Shown here one piece after another: positions 30,650-39,751 of a stretch of 64,000 nt of DNA; positions within the stretch are counted from its first letter, which is position 1; each line of letters opens with the position of its first letter. Origin of the DNA: CAZSNH01 sp052388455 (GTDB lineage Bacteria; Pseudomonadota; Alphaproteobacteria; Rhizobiales; Hyphomicrobiaceae); contig JBQTIA010000007.1 in assembly GCA_052388455.1 (NCBI GenBank), positions 62,001 to 126,000 on the forward strand, given 5' to 3'. The position numbers and the translations under genes are program-made. The notes beneath the pieces are model-generated. The model was given only the letters and a program-made list of their open reading frames with translations, was not told the origin of the DNA and made no database searches.

Positions 30650-31771
30650 TCAAGGCGACCCTGCGGTCTGCCATTCCCGACGGACCGCATCGTCCTCTTC
30701 CTGGCCCAGGTGACACGCCCGCGCAGTCGGCAGCGTCGCTGGCGCCAGCCGGGCCAGCGCCCACACCGCCATGGCACGAACCAGCGGCGAAGCGTCGTCG
30801 AGACAGCGTCTTACGGGATCGGCGAGCGCCGGATCACCCGAATTTCCGGCGGCGATGAGGGCGTTGCGCACCACCCGGTCACGCCCCGTCCGCTTGATGG
30901 GCGTGCCCGCAAATCGCGCGCGGAACGCCGCATCGTCCAGGTTGAGAAGCTCGGCGAGCGGCGGATCGTCGGTCTCGGCGCGGGCTGCGAAGCGAGCTTC
31001 GCGGGCGGCTTCGGCAAACTTGTTCCACGGGCAGACGGCGAGGCAGTCGTCGCAGCCGAACACCCGGTTGCCGATGGCCGCTCGGAACTCCGGCGCGATG
31101 TGGCCTTTATGCTCGATCGTCAGGTAGGCGATGCAGCGGCGCGCGTCGAGCTGGTAGGGCGCCGGAAAGGCCGCCGTCGGGCAGATGTCGAGACAGCGGC
31201 GGCACGAGCCGCAATTGTCGCCTTCGGGCGGGTCCGGCTCCATCTCGGCGCTGGTCAGGATGGCGCCGAGGAACAGCCACGACCCATGCGTTCGCGAGAC
31301 GAGGTTGGTGTGCTTGCCCTGCCAGCCGAGGCCGGCCGCGGCCGCGAGCGGCTTTTCCATCAGCGGTGCCGTGTCGACGAACACCTTCACATCTCCGCCG
31401 GTGCGCGCCTGGATTTCGCCGGCGAGTGCCTTGAGCTTCGTTTTCATGACATCGTGATAGTCGCGGCCCTTGGCATAGACCGAGATGGCGCCGCGTGATT
31501 TCTGAAACAGGATGTCGAGCGGGTCGGCCTCGGGCGCGTAGCTCATGGCCAGCATGACGATCGAGCGGACATCCGGCATCAGAGCGCGGGGATCAGCGCG
31601 GCGCTCGGCATGACGCTGCATCCAGTCCATGTCGCCGTGCCAGCCTTCCGAAAGAAAGTGCCGCAGGCGCTCGCCCGCAGCACCCGTCACATCCGGGCGG
31701 ACCACGCCGACGCCATCGAACCCGAGCGCCCGAGCGACCGATACGATTTCTGCCTTGAGGGAAGCTGCCAC
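30650..31771 (-). CDS. queG: Epoxyqueuosine reductase QueG
   Basis: A 373-residue iron-sulfur/cobalamin enzyme that reduces epoxyqueuosine to queuosine in tRNA. The DUF1730 domain covers ALGFDGVGVVRPD through KVFVDTAPLMEKPLAAAAGL. Two [4Fe-4S] motifs follow: NCGSCRRCLDICPTAAF and FGCDDCLAVCPWNKFA. A C-terminal HEAT-like segment (RVVRNALIAAGNSGDPAL; LVRAMAVWALARL) is usual. The next gene upstream, gtrA, ends at 31820 and is unrelated in function. Confidence 0.97.
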   Translation of the reverse strand: MAASLKAEIVSVARALGFDGVGVVRPDVTGAAGERLRHFLSEGWHGDMDWMQRHAERRADPRALMPDVRSIVMLAMSYAPEADPLDILFQKSRGAISVYAKGRDYHDVMKTKLKALAGEIQARTGGDVKVFVDTAPLMEKPLAAAAGLGWQGKHTNLVSRTHGSWLFLGAILTSAEMEPDPPEGDNCGSCRRCLDICPTAAFPAPYQLDARRCIAYLTIEHKGHIAPEFRAAIGNRVFGCDDCLAVCPWNKFAEAAREARFAARAETDDPPLAELLNLDDAAFRARFAGTPIKRTGRDRVVRNALIAAGNSGDPALADPVRRCLDDASPLVRAMAVWALARLAPATLPTARACHLGQEEDDAVRREWQTAGSP

Positions 31772-31819
31772 TTGGATCAGGTCCGCGCTCCATCCGGACC
31801 GCAGGGTAGGCGGGCAAAC

Positions 31820-32320
31820 CTACGGAGTCGAGGGAGCGCGCGAACCGGAGAATACAACCGAGCGGCGCAGCAGGAACACGGCGACGAAGCTGATGGCGAC
31901 GGCGAACACCTTGGCCATGAAGGCCGTGAAGCCGAGTGTGTCGTGGGCCAGCGAGATGACGGTGGCTGTGATCAGCAGCCCCGCGAGACCCGAAACGACG
32001 AACTCCGAGAACAGCCGCGCGTCCGACTTCTGCACATTCGTGCGCTTGAAGACGAACCGAGTCGAGAGGCCGAAGTGCAGCAGCATCCCGATGGAATAGC
32101 CGATGACGCCGGCGATCGCTGCACGATATCCGGCGTCCGCGAGCGTCAGATAAACGGCAAAGTCGAGTGCCAGCGCGATGACGCTGACGACCGTGTATCG
32201 CGACAGCTGATTGACGAACCCCAGCAGCCGCAAGGCAATGGGCGGCAGATAGGGCTCGAGACCCTTGTCTGCGATCCACTGCGCCAGCAACCGGCCTTCG
32301 GTCGTGTCCGTCAGAGCCAC
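31820..32320 (-). CDS. GtrA-family membrane protein
   Basis: A 166-residue GtrA-like protein with four predicted membrane helices (YTVVSVIALALDFAVYLTLA; AAIAGVIGYSIGMLLHFGLS; LFSEFVVSGLAGLLITATVI; FMAKVFAVAISFVAVFLLRR). The LSTRFVFKR loop is a family hallmark. GtrA proteins flip or assist flipping of polyprenyl-linked sugars. It follows the mutase-like flavoprotein gene by 17 bases and may serve the same glycan pathway as the GT-C pair encoded divergently. Confidence 0.9.
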   Translation of the reverse strand: MALTDTTEGRLLAQWIADKGLEPYLPPIALRLLGFVNQLSRYTVVSVIALALDFAVYLTLADAGYRAAIAGVIGYSIGMLLHFGLSTRFVFKRTNVQKSDARLFSEFVVSGLAGLLITATVISLAHDTLGFTAFMAKVFAVAISFVAVFLLRRSVVFSGSRAPSTP

Positions 32321-32337
32321 CGGTCAACCTCCAGCGT

Positions 32338-33858
32338 TCAGCCCGCTTGTCCGACGCGCTTCGGCACCATGCGCACGCTTTTCAGCGCTTCGTCGGCACC
32401 CGAGTTGCCGGCCTCGTGATACTCGGCGTCCTCGTTGACGTTCCAGATGTCGAACGCCTGCCGTCCAGCGAGAATGTTCTCGACCGTCAGCATCGACGTC
32501 ATCATGGCGTGATCCTGATTGTTGTACTTGTGCATGCCGTTGCGGCCGACGAGATGCAGGTTCGGATAGTTCGCCTCGATGTCCTCGCGGATCGTGTCGA
32601 CGTGGAATTTGTAGGCGTCGTCGTAGACCGGATAAGCCTTCTTCTGGCGCACGACGCAGCCGTCGGTGATCTCCTCAGGCTGTGCGAGACCGATGATCGC
32701 CAGCTCCCGCTTGGCGAGCGCGATCAGCTCCTCGTCGGTCGCGGTCCACAGCCCATCGCCTTCGAAGCAGAAGTATTCGAGGCCGAGGCAGGTGGATTTC
32801 TCGTCGGGAATCAGTTCCGGCGACCATGACCGGAAGTTCTGGATGCGGCCGACTTTGACACTCGGCTCGTGGATATAGATCCAGTTGTCGGGGAAGAGGT
32901 CGGGGTTGTCGACCATCAGCGCGACGGTGAGGAAGTCGCGGTAGCGCAGGCTTTCGGCGGCCGGCAGACTCTTCGGCGTCTCAGTCATCGACTGCATCAG
33001 CTCACGGATCGGTGCCGAGGAAATGACGTGCTTGGCTGTGAACGTCTTGATCTCGCCGACGCCGGTTTTGGTGGTGATCGTCCAGAGCTTCTCGGTCTTG
33101 TCGTAGCTCAGTCCATAGAGGCTGTGATCCATGTGGATCGTGCCGCCCTGCGCGCAGGTCTTGGCAGCAGCGGCCTCCCACATCATGCCGGGGCCCTTGC
33201 GGGGATACTGGAAGCTTTCGATCAGCGTCTTGATGACTTCGCCATCATGAGCTTTGGTGCCGTCCCGCTTGCCGTTGGGCTTGATCGAGTTCCTGAGCGC
33301 GTTCGACATGGCGCTCCACAGGTCGAGACCCTTGATCCGCTGAGCCGCCCAGTCGGCCGAGATCTCGTCGCAGCTCATGCCCCACACCTTCTCGGTGTAA
33401 GTCTTGAAGAAGATCGAAAACAGACGCTCGCCGAACTGGTTCGACACCCATTGGTGGAACGTCACCGGCTTCTCGTGCGGGAAGGCCTGCTTGTACATGA
33501 AGGAGAGGACGCACAGCCCGCTCTCGACGACGCCGAGATTGGTCAGCGCCTCGAAGGCTTTCAGCGGATAGGAGTAGTACTTGCCGTCGTAATAGATGCG
33601 GCTCAAACGCGGGCGCTCGATGAAGTCGGTCGGAAGGATTTCCTTCCAGAGGTCGACGACCTCCTTGGACTTCGAGAAGAAGCGGTGGCCGCCGATGTCG
33701 AACAGGAAGTTCTTGTAGTTCGCGGTGCGCGAGATGCCGCCGACGTAGACGGGATCGGCCTCGATGACCGTCGTCGAGACACCCTGCTTGGTCAGCAGGT
33801 AAGAGGCGGTGAGACCCGCCGGGCCGGCGCCGATGACGAAAACTTCCGAATGACTCAT
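32338..33858 (-). CDS. UDP-galactopyranose-mutase-like / protoporphyrinogen-oxidase-like flavoprotein
   Basis: A 506-residue FAD enzyme. The dinucleotide motif FVIGAGPAGLTASYLLTKQG is followed by GGISRTANYKNFLFDIGGHR, the mutase-like FAD/sugar region. Further matching segments are the KTYTEKVWGMSCDEISADWA helix and the C-terminal NLHLVGRNGMHKYNNQDHAM, common to UDP-galactopyranose mutase relatives. These NAD(P)-binding, amine-oxidase-like proteins occur with glycosyltransferases. The ATG at 33856-33858 is just before the FAD motif. Function is inferred from the family: sugar ring contraction or another redox step on a nucleotide sugar. Confidence 0.85.
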   Translation of the reverse strand: MSHSEVFVIGAGPAGLTASYLLTKQGVSTTVIEADPVYVGGISRTANYKNFLFDIGGHRFFSKSKEVVDLWKEILPTDFIERPRLSRIYYDGKYYSYPLKAFEALTNLGVVESGLCVLSFMYKQAFPHEKPVTFHQWVSNQFGERLFSIFFKTYTEKVWGMSCDEISADWAAQRIKGLDLWSAMSNALRNSIKPNGKRDGTKAHDGEVIKTLIESFQYPRKGPGMMWEAAAAKTCAQGGTIHMDHSLYGLSYDKTEKLWTITTKTGVGEIKTFTAKHVISSAPIRELMQSMTETPKSLPAAESLRYRDFLTVALMVDNPDLFPDNWIYIHEPSVKVGRIQNFRSWSPELIPDEKSTCLGLEYFCFEGDGLWTATDEELIALAKRELAIIGLAQPEEITDGCVVRQKKAYPVYDDAYKFHVDTIREDIEANYPNLHLVGRNGMHKYNNQDHAMMTSMLTVENILAGRQAFDIWNVNEDAEYHEAGNSGADEALKSVRMVPKRVGQAG

Positions 33859-34112
33859 GGTTCCTCGCAAACGCCTGGGCCTGTGCACGGAACCCCGGTC
33901 AGGGCGCCCACGCAGCACTGTTTCGCTCGCCGCCGGGACAGACCTCTCCCGCCGATTTCACGACCGAAGCTACTTACGAAGGCTGAACAAACTCTTGCGA
34001 CTTGAAGGGATCGGCACCGGCGGCGGGCGCTCGCCGGCGTTTACGGGGCCGCAAGGCGGCTCCGATAAGGTTTCGCGAAAGTTGCAGTGTCGAGTGAGCG
34101 GGATCAGCCGGT

Positions 34113-35930
34113 ATGTCGAGCGTTGCGTTGCCGGGCACTCAGTCCCGGCCGTTGTCCGAGCAACTCGCCGCAGCGCCGCTGTGGGCGCTCAGCCTCGCCG
34201 CGCTCCTCGTCTACGTCGCCATGGAAATCTGGGCCGGACCGTCGCGGCTGCTGACGGGGCTCGGCGATTCCGACGACGCGACACGGCTGGTCGCCGTGCG
34301 CGATCTGTTGGCCGGCGCGCCCTGGTTCGACACGACTCTCTCCCGCATCGGGGCTCCCGAGCCGCTGGTCTCGCACTGGTCGCGCCTCGTCGATCTGCCG
34401 CTGGCTGCATTGATCGGATTTTTCGATCTGTTCGTTTCCCGCGACGCCGCCGAGCTCGCGGTGCGCGCCATCTGGCCGTTCCTGGTGCTGCTGCCGTTGC
34501 TTCTGCTGCTGGCCCGCCATGCCGAACGTCAGGCGGGTCGCGTTGCGGCGATCCTGGCCATGGGTTTCGCGGTCTATGCCCACACGGGCGTCGTGCAGTT
34601 CACGCTCGGCCGCATCGACCACCACAACGTCATGATCGTCTGCGTCGTCGGTGGCCTGCTTCTGCTGAGCGACAGCTTTCGCAATCCACGTCTGGCCCAC
34701 GGGGCCGGCGCGCTACTCGGGCTCGGAACAGCGTTCGGCTACGAGGCGCTGGCCCTCACCGTCTTGTCGCTCAGTCTGGCTGCCCTGTTCGCGCTGTGGC
34801 GCGGCGAGGGCATCGCCGTCATGGCCAAAGTGGCGTTGGCCTTTGCCGCGACTCTCGTGGCCGCATTCGTGCTGACCACCGGGCCTTCGAACTGGCTCAC
34901 CATCAAGTGCGATGCGCTGTCCGCAAATCTCGTGGTGCTGGCGGCGGGCGGCGCGCTCGGACTCTTCGCCGCCGCCCGTCCGGGTATGAACCGTACTGAG
35001 CGCTTCGGCGTTGTCGCGATGCCGGCGCTTGGGGCCTTTGCGCTCTACGCGGTCATGGAGCCCGCCTGCCTCGCCGGACCGTTCGGGCAGGTCGACCCGG
35101 CCGTGTTTCCCATCTGGTTGTCGGACGTGCAGGAGGTGCAGAGCCTCTGGCAGTTTTCCGGCTCGATGCCGCAGCCGGCGGCCGAATTCGCCATCTCGGC
35201 GCTGATCGGCATCGCCATTGCGGCGTTCAATCTCAAACGGGATCGCGGCCTCGGCGCGCAGATCCTCTTCGCCGTGCTGGTGCTCGCGACGCTGCTCGCC
35301 TGCTGGCAGGTCAAGCTGATGCCCTACGCGACCTTCCTCGCCGTGCCGCCGCTGGCGATCTTCGTTGCTCGGCTGAAACCCATCGGCGAGCTGACCCAGC
35401 GGGCGATGTACCTGCTCGGGTTCGCGCTCCTCAACCAGCACACAATCCTGCTCGTCATCATGCTCGCCGCGGATGCCATGGGCAGCACCTCAACGCCGAC
35501 CGGCGCCGCCAAAGCCGATCCGGAAAAACAAGTCACCTCCGACCTGCCGACCCGCTGCCTCGAAACATCAGCAGTGCAGCCGCTCGCCGCACTGCCGCCC
35601 GGCCTGATGCTGACAGACGCCGATTTCGGGCCTTTTATCGTGGCCTTGACTGGGCACCGCGTCGTGTCCGCACCCTATCATCGTCTCGATCATGCGATCC
35701 TCGAAACCGAGGCGATCAAGTCGACGAGCCCTGCCGACGCCGCGCGCCGTTTGGCGGCCCTCGGCATCGACTACGTTGTGATCTGCAAGCCCTTCCCGCC
35801 CCGCGACCGCTCACCGGATACTTTCGCAGGCGCACTGCACACCGGCCGCGTGCCTGCATTCCTTGCGCCCGTCAGCATCGACGCTTCCTCTCCATATCTC
35901 GTCTGGCGCTTCACGCCTCCGATCCATTGA
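34113..35930 (+). CDS. STT3/AglB-like GT-C multipass membrane protein, copy 1
   Basis: A 605-residue polytopic membrane protein with about 11-13 helices and a soluble C-terminal domain (about residues 455-605). The first large loop has GDSDDATRLVAVRDLLAGAP, an acidic DxD-like motif followed by Arg. FTLGRIDHHNVMIV resembles the second acidic motif (DHHxxE) of archaeal AglB oligosaccharyltransferases. Other conserved strings shared with its neighbour are LVSHWSRLVDLPLA, KCDALSANLV, CLAGPFGQVDP and WQVKLMPY. No WWDYG motif is visible. It may transfer a lipid-linked glycan. The region 33859-34112 upstream is the divergent promoter region with nothing else I can identify. Confidence 0.75.
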   Translation: MSSVALPGTQSRPLSEQLAAAPLWALSLAALLVYVAMEIWAGPSRLLTGLGDSDDATRLVAVRDLLAGAPWFDTTLSRIGAPEPLVSHWSRLVDLPLAALIGFFDLFVSRDAAELAVRAIWPFLVLLPLLLLLARHAERQAGRVAAILAMGFAVYAHTGVVQFTLGRIDHHNVMIVCVVGGLLLLSDSFRNPRLAHGAGALLGLGTAFGYEALALTVLSLSLAALFALWRGEGIAVMAKVALAFAATLVAAFVLTTGPSNWLTIKCDALSANLVVLAAGGALGLFAAARPGMNRTERFGVVAMPALGAFALYAVMEPACLAGPFGQVDPAVFPIWLSDVQEVQSLWQFSGSMPQPAAEFAISALIGIAIAAFNLKRDRGLGAQILFAVLVLATLLACWQVKLMPYATFLAVPPLAIFVARLKPIGELTQRAMYLLGFALLNQHTILLVIMLAADAMGSTSTPTGAAKADPEKQVTSDLPTRCLETSAVQPLAALPPGLMLTDADFGPFIVALTGHRVVSAPYHRLDHAILETEAIKSTSPADAARRLAALGIDYVVICKPFPPRDRSPDTFAGALHTGRVPAFLAPVSIDASSPYLVWRFTPPIH

Positions 35931-35971
35931 ACGACCACCCGACATCCATCGAGTAAACAGGAACCGAGCCG

Positions 35972-37765
35972 ATGACGACGGAAGTTTTGAGCAGCGCCTT
36001 CCAGACTGACCGTCTGCGGCAGGCGCTTGCCGCGCCGCTATGGATGTGGTGTGCGCTGGTACTGGCGGTCCATCTCGGCTTTCAGTTGATCCCGACGCCG
36101 CCACCGCTCGATCAGATGCTCGGCGATACGGACGACGCGACACGGCTGATCGGCGTCCGCGAATTCCTGGCGGGCGCACCCTGGTTCGATACGACGCTGC
36201 CGCGCTACGGCGCGCCGGACGCTCTCGTCTCGCACTGGTCTCGGCTGGTCGATCTGCCGCTGGCTCTGCTGATCGGTGCGTTGAGTATGGTGCTGCCCGA
36301 GACGCAGGCCGAAATCGCCATCCGCGCGCTATGGCCCTCGATGTTGCTCGGCCTGATGCTGTTCGCCGTTGCGCGAGCTGCCGAGGAGCGCGGGGGACGC
36401 TCCGCCGCCTTCATCGCGCTGGCGCTGACCATTCTGAACTTCTCGGCCACCGTGCAGTTCGGGCTCGGACGCATCGATCATCATAACTTGCAGAACCTCG
36501 CCGCCGTCACCGGCATTCTTCTTCTGGCCAGCGCGTTCCAGACGCCGCGACACGGCACATGGGCCGGTGTCGTGCTCGGGCTCGGCATGGCGGTCGGCTA
36601 TGAAGCCCTGCTGGTCACGGGAGGCAGCCTCGCCATCGCCGCCGTGATGTCGGGCGTCTACGGCCGTGGGCAGGACGGCGTGGCGCGTGCCGCCAAGGCG
36701 TTCGCCGTGACCCTGCTTGTCGCCTTTCTCGCCACGGCCGCGCCGTCGCGATGGTTCACCATTCATTGCGATGCGCTGTCTCTGAACTTCGTCGTTCTCG
36801 CGAGCCTGGCTGCCGCCGGATTGGCGGTCGCCACGGCGTGGGGCCAGTCGCGGACCCTCGTCCTGCGTTTCGTTGCGCTGGCCGGTGCTGGCGCCACCGC
36901 CGTCGCAGCTTACGGTCTGATGGATCCGGCCTGTCTAGCGGGACCGTTCGGGCAAGTCGATCCGGCGATCTATCCCATCTGGCTCGACAAAGTGTCCGAG
37001 ACCAAGAGCTTCCTGTGGCTATACGACAGCCTGCCGCCGTCGGCGGTGGTGGTCGCCGCGCACATCCTGCTCGGAGTCACTGCTAGTACAGTGATCCTAC
37101 GCACAGATCGGGACGACACGGCCCTGTTCTACACGCTGGTGCTGCTGGTGACGGCAGCGCTCAGCTTCTGGCAGGTCAAGCTGCTGCCGTACGCCTCGCT
37201 GCTTGCCATCGCGCCGCTGGCCCTCCTCATCGCCCGCATCCCGTCCTCGCCCGAGGTATCCGCCCCGACGCTGCGCGCGGCTGCCGTCGCGCTCCTCAAC
37301 CAGAAGACGCTGCTGGTCGCCGCCGCCCTCATTCTGGGTTTCGATGCTTCGGCCGCCGAAAAAATGAAAGCCAAGGCGGATGCGAAAAAAGCCTGCATCT
37401 CGGTCGCCGGGATCGCTCCGCTCGCCGGCCTGCCACCGGGGCTCACGGTAGCCGACGTCGATGCCGGTCCCTACATTGTCGCCGGAACGCGGCTCAGTGT
37501 TCTCTCCGCGCCTTACCACCGCATCGACCGGTCGATCATCGCTGCTGACCACATTCTGAACGGTCCGGCGGTCGAAGCCGAAGGTCGGCTGCGCGCGCTC
37601 GGCGCGGCTTATGTGGTCACCTGTCCCGGGTGGGTGGAGGATGCCCCGTCGGGCGGCGATACGCTGCAGGGTGCGCTGCTGGCCGGGCGCACTCCCGGGT
37701 ATCTCGACCCGGTACCGCTGCAAGGGGACGGGCCGGTCAAAGTCTGGCGTCTGAAACCGCTTTAG
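35972..37765 (+). CDS. STT3/AglB-like GT-C multipass membrane protein, copy 2
   Basis: A 597-residue paralogue of the preceding gene, 41 bases downstream. It keeps the same landmarks: GDTDDATRLIGVREFLAGAP, LVSHWSRLVDLPLA, FGLGRIDHHNLQNL, CLAGPFGQVDPAIYPIW, SFWQVKLLPYASLLA and the soluble tail APYHRIDRSII. Paired conservation of acidic loops, not only hydrophobic helices, argues that both copies are active. Divergence elsewhere suggests different acceptors or donors. I do not recognise a named subfamily; GT-C glycosyltransferase is an inference from topology and motifs. The gap 37766-37926 shows only a short repeated AGCCGCATCCGCC string. Confidence 0.73.
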   Translation: MTTEVLSSAFQTDRLRQALAAPLWMWCALVLAVHLGFQLIPTPPPLDQMLGDTDDATRLIGVREFLAGAPWFDTTLPRYGAPDALVSHWSRLVDLPLALLIGALSMVLPETQAEIAIRALWPSMLLGLMLFAVARAAEERGGRSAAFIALALTILNFSATVQFGLGRIDHHNLQNLAAVTGILLLASAFQTPRHGTWAGVVLGLGMAVGYEALLVTGGSLAIAAVMSGVYGRGQDGVARAAKAFAVTLLVAFLATAAPSRWFTIHCDALSLNFVVLASLAAAGLAVATAWGQSRTLVLRFVALAGAGATAVAAYGLMDPACLAGPFGQVDPAIYPIWLDKVSETKSFLWLYDSLPPSAVVVAAHILLGVTASTVILRTDRDDTALFYTLVLLVTAALSFWQVKLLPYASLLAIAPLALLIARIPSSPEVSAPTLRAAAVALLNQKTLLVAAALILGFDASAAEKMKAKADAKKACISVAGIAPLAGLPPGLTVADVDAGPYIVAGTRLSVLSAPYHRIDRSIIAADHILNGPAVEAEGRLRALGAAYVVTCPGWVEDAPSGGDTLQGALLAGRTPGYLDPVPLQGDGPVKVWRLKPL

Positions 37766-37926
37766 CCGCATCCGCCGTTTCACGGGGAACAGCCGCCGCG
37801 GCGCAGGTCGTCTACGGCACACGTCCGTTCTCTCAGCCGCATCCGCCCGCGGTTAGGATGCGCGTCTGAGAATCATTGCCCCTATCCCGTCCGACGGGTT
37901 AGTCACGAGGGTCCTTGGAGAGTTGC

Positions 37927-39621
37927 ATGACCCGCCTCGCGCGCCCGCTCGACCAGCTTGCCGACCGCTACGACGTGATCGTGGTCGGCTCGGGCTATGG
38001 CGGTGGCATCAGCGCCTCGCGGCTGTCGCGCGCCGGAAAGCGCGTCTGCGTGCTTGAGCGCGGCCGGGAGATTCTTCCAGGTGAATTCGCCGCGCGCTTT
38101 CCCGATCTCAAGAACGAGTTCCTGGTCCGCGGTAGGAAATACTCGGCCGGCTCGCCGACCGCGCTCTACGACGTCCGAATCGGCGAGGACATGCACGTCG
38201 TCGTCGCCAACGGCCTAGGCGGCGGCAGCCTCGTCAACGGCGGCGTGGCACTTCGGCCGGACAAGCGCGTGTTCACGGATTCGGTTTGGCCCGGCCAGAT
38301 CGTGCAGGACGGTCTGCTCGACGAAGGCTACGCACGCGCCGACCGCTGGCTGAGGCCGGCGAGCGACCCGCGTGCCGCCGAGATGACCAAGTACAAGACA
38401 CTGGCCAATGCAGCCCATGTCCTGAAGCAGACACCTATCGCGCCGCGCGTGACCATCAGCTTCGAAGATTGCGTCAATCCGGCGGGCATAGCGCAACCGG
38501 CCTGCACGCGCTGCGGCGACTGTTGCGGGGGCTGCAACGTCGGCGCCAAGAATACGGTGGCGGCCACGTATCTCCCCGATGCCGCCCGCCACGGAGCGGA
38601 CATTTTCGCCGGCATCACCGTGCGCCACGTCGAAAAGCTGCCGGGAGGCGGGTGGAAGGTCCACACGGTCCCGACGGCGCCGGCCTCGAACGGCGGCGGA
38701 GAACCGCGCGTGCTGTCCGCGCCCGTCGTCATTCTCGCCGCCGGGACACTCGGCTCTACGGAAATCCTGCTGCGGTCGCGCGAACACGGCCTCGCCGTCT
38801 CGGATCGGTTGGGCCGCCGCTTCTCCGCCAACGGCGACATCATCGCCTTCGGCTACGGCGCCAAGGTGCCGGTCAACGCCGTCGGCGTCGGACATCCCTC
38901 GAAGGTGCCGAGTCTCGAAGTCGGCGCCTCGGTGTCGGGGCAAATCGAAATCGACGATGCCAACGATCTTTCCCAGGAGCTGCGCATCCAGGAAGGGGCG
39001 TTGCCGTCAGCGCTCGCGCCCGCCTTGCCGGTCATGTTCCTGCCCAACGGCCGGCTGCTCGGCGCACTCCAGAGCCTCGTCAACGGCGTCTACAAGGGGC
39101 CATTCGCCAGCCTGCAGACATTCTTCGCCGTCTCGCACGACAGCGCGTCGGGACGCTTCACGCTCGACGACGACCGCTTGAGCCTGTCGTGGCCCGGCGC
39201 CAAGGACGAACCGGTTTATGCGCGTCTCGACGACGCCATCGGCGCTTTGGTGAGACAGGCCGGCGGCGACTACGTGCGCAATCCGCTTGCCGGCACCGTG
39301 ATGGGGCATCAGCCCGGCACGGCGCATCCGCTCGGCGGCTGCGGCATGGGCCGCGAGGTCTCCGACGGCGTCGTCAATCACAAATCGGAGGTGTTCGACG
39401 GCAACCCGGGGCGTGGCCCGACCGACGTGCACGCGGGCCTCTACGTCATCGACGGCGCCATCATCCCGCGCTCACTCGGCGTCAATCCGCTCTACACGAT
39501 CTCGGCGCTGTCGGAACGCGCCATGATCCACTTCGCCGCCGATCACAATCTGCGTTTCGACGACCGCCCGGTCGCGGGTGCGCCCGTATCCGTCATGGCG
39601 CCGGGTAAGGTCGTCGCATAG
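37927..39621 (+). CDS. GMC-family oxidoreductase (cholesterol-oxidase-like)
   Basis: A 564-residue FAD enzyme. The N-terminal dinucleotide fold is DVIVVGSGYGGGISASRLSR, and NGLGGGSLVNGGVALRPD is the GMC flavin loop. ACTRCGDCCGGCNVGAKNT is the cysteine-rich motif seen in the cholesterol-oxidase branch. The C-terminus has HPLGGCGMGREVSDGVVNH and YVIDGAIIPRSLGVNPLYTI, the conserved GMC C-terminal signature. It has no signal peptide. The ATG at 37927 follows GGAGAG; the TTG four codons earlier overlaps that ribosome site. The substrate is an unknown alcohol or sterol-like compound. Confidence 0.9.
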   Translation: MTRLARPLDQLADRYDVIVVGSGYGGGISASRLSRAGKRVCVLERGREILPGEFAARFPDLKNEFLVRGRKYSAGSPTALYDVRIGEDMHVVVANGLGGGSLVNGGVALRPDKRVFTDSVWPGQIVQDGLLDEGYARADRWLRPASDPRAAEMTKYKTLANAAHVLKQTPIAPRVTISFEDCVNPAGIAQPACTRCGDCCGGCNVGAKNTVAATYLPDAARHGADIFAGITVRHVEKLPGGGWKVHTVPTAPASNGGGEPRVLSAPVVILAAGTLGSTEILLRSREHGLAVSDRLGRRFSANGDIIAFGYGAKVPVNAVGVGHPSKVPSLEVGASVSGQIEIDDANDLSQELRIQEGALPSALAPALPVMFLPNGRLLGALQSLVNGVYKGPFASLQTFFAVSHDSASGRFTLDDDRLSLSWPGAKDEPVYARLDDAIGALVRQAGGDYVRNPLAGTVMGHQPGTAHPLGGCGMGREVSDGVVNHKSEVFDGNPGRGPTDVHAGLYVIDGAIIPRSLGVNPLYTISALSERAMIHFAADHNLRFDDRPVAGAPVSVMAPGKVVA

Positions 39622-39751
39622 GCGTGCAGGTCGGAATGAGTGATGAGAGCGCAAGGGAGCAGTGCGAAGTCCGACGGCCTCGGCACGAAAATTGTCAGAC
39701 TTTGCTCGCGCGCTGCGACGCGCTCGCTCACTTTGACCTACGCACCGACTG

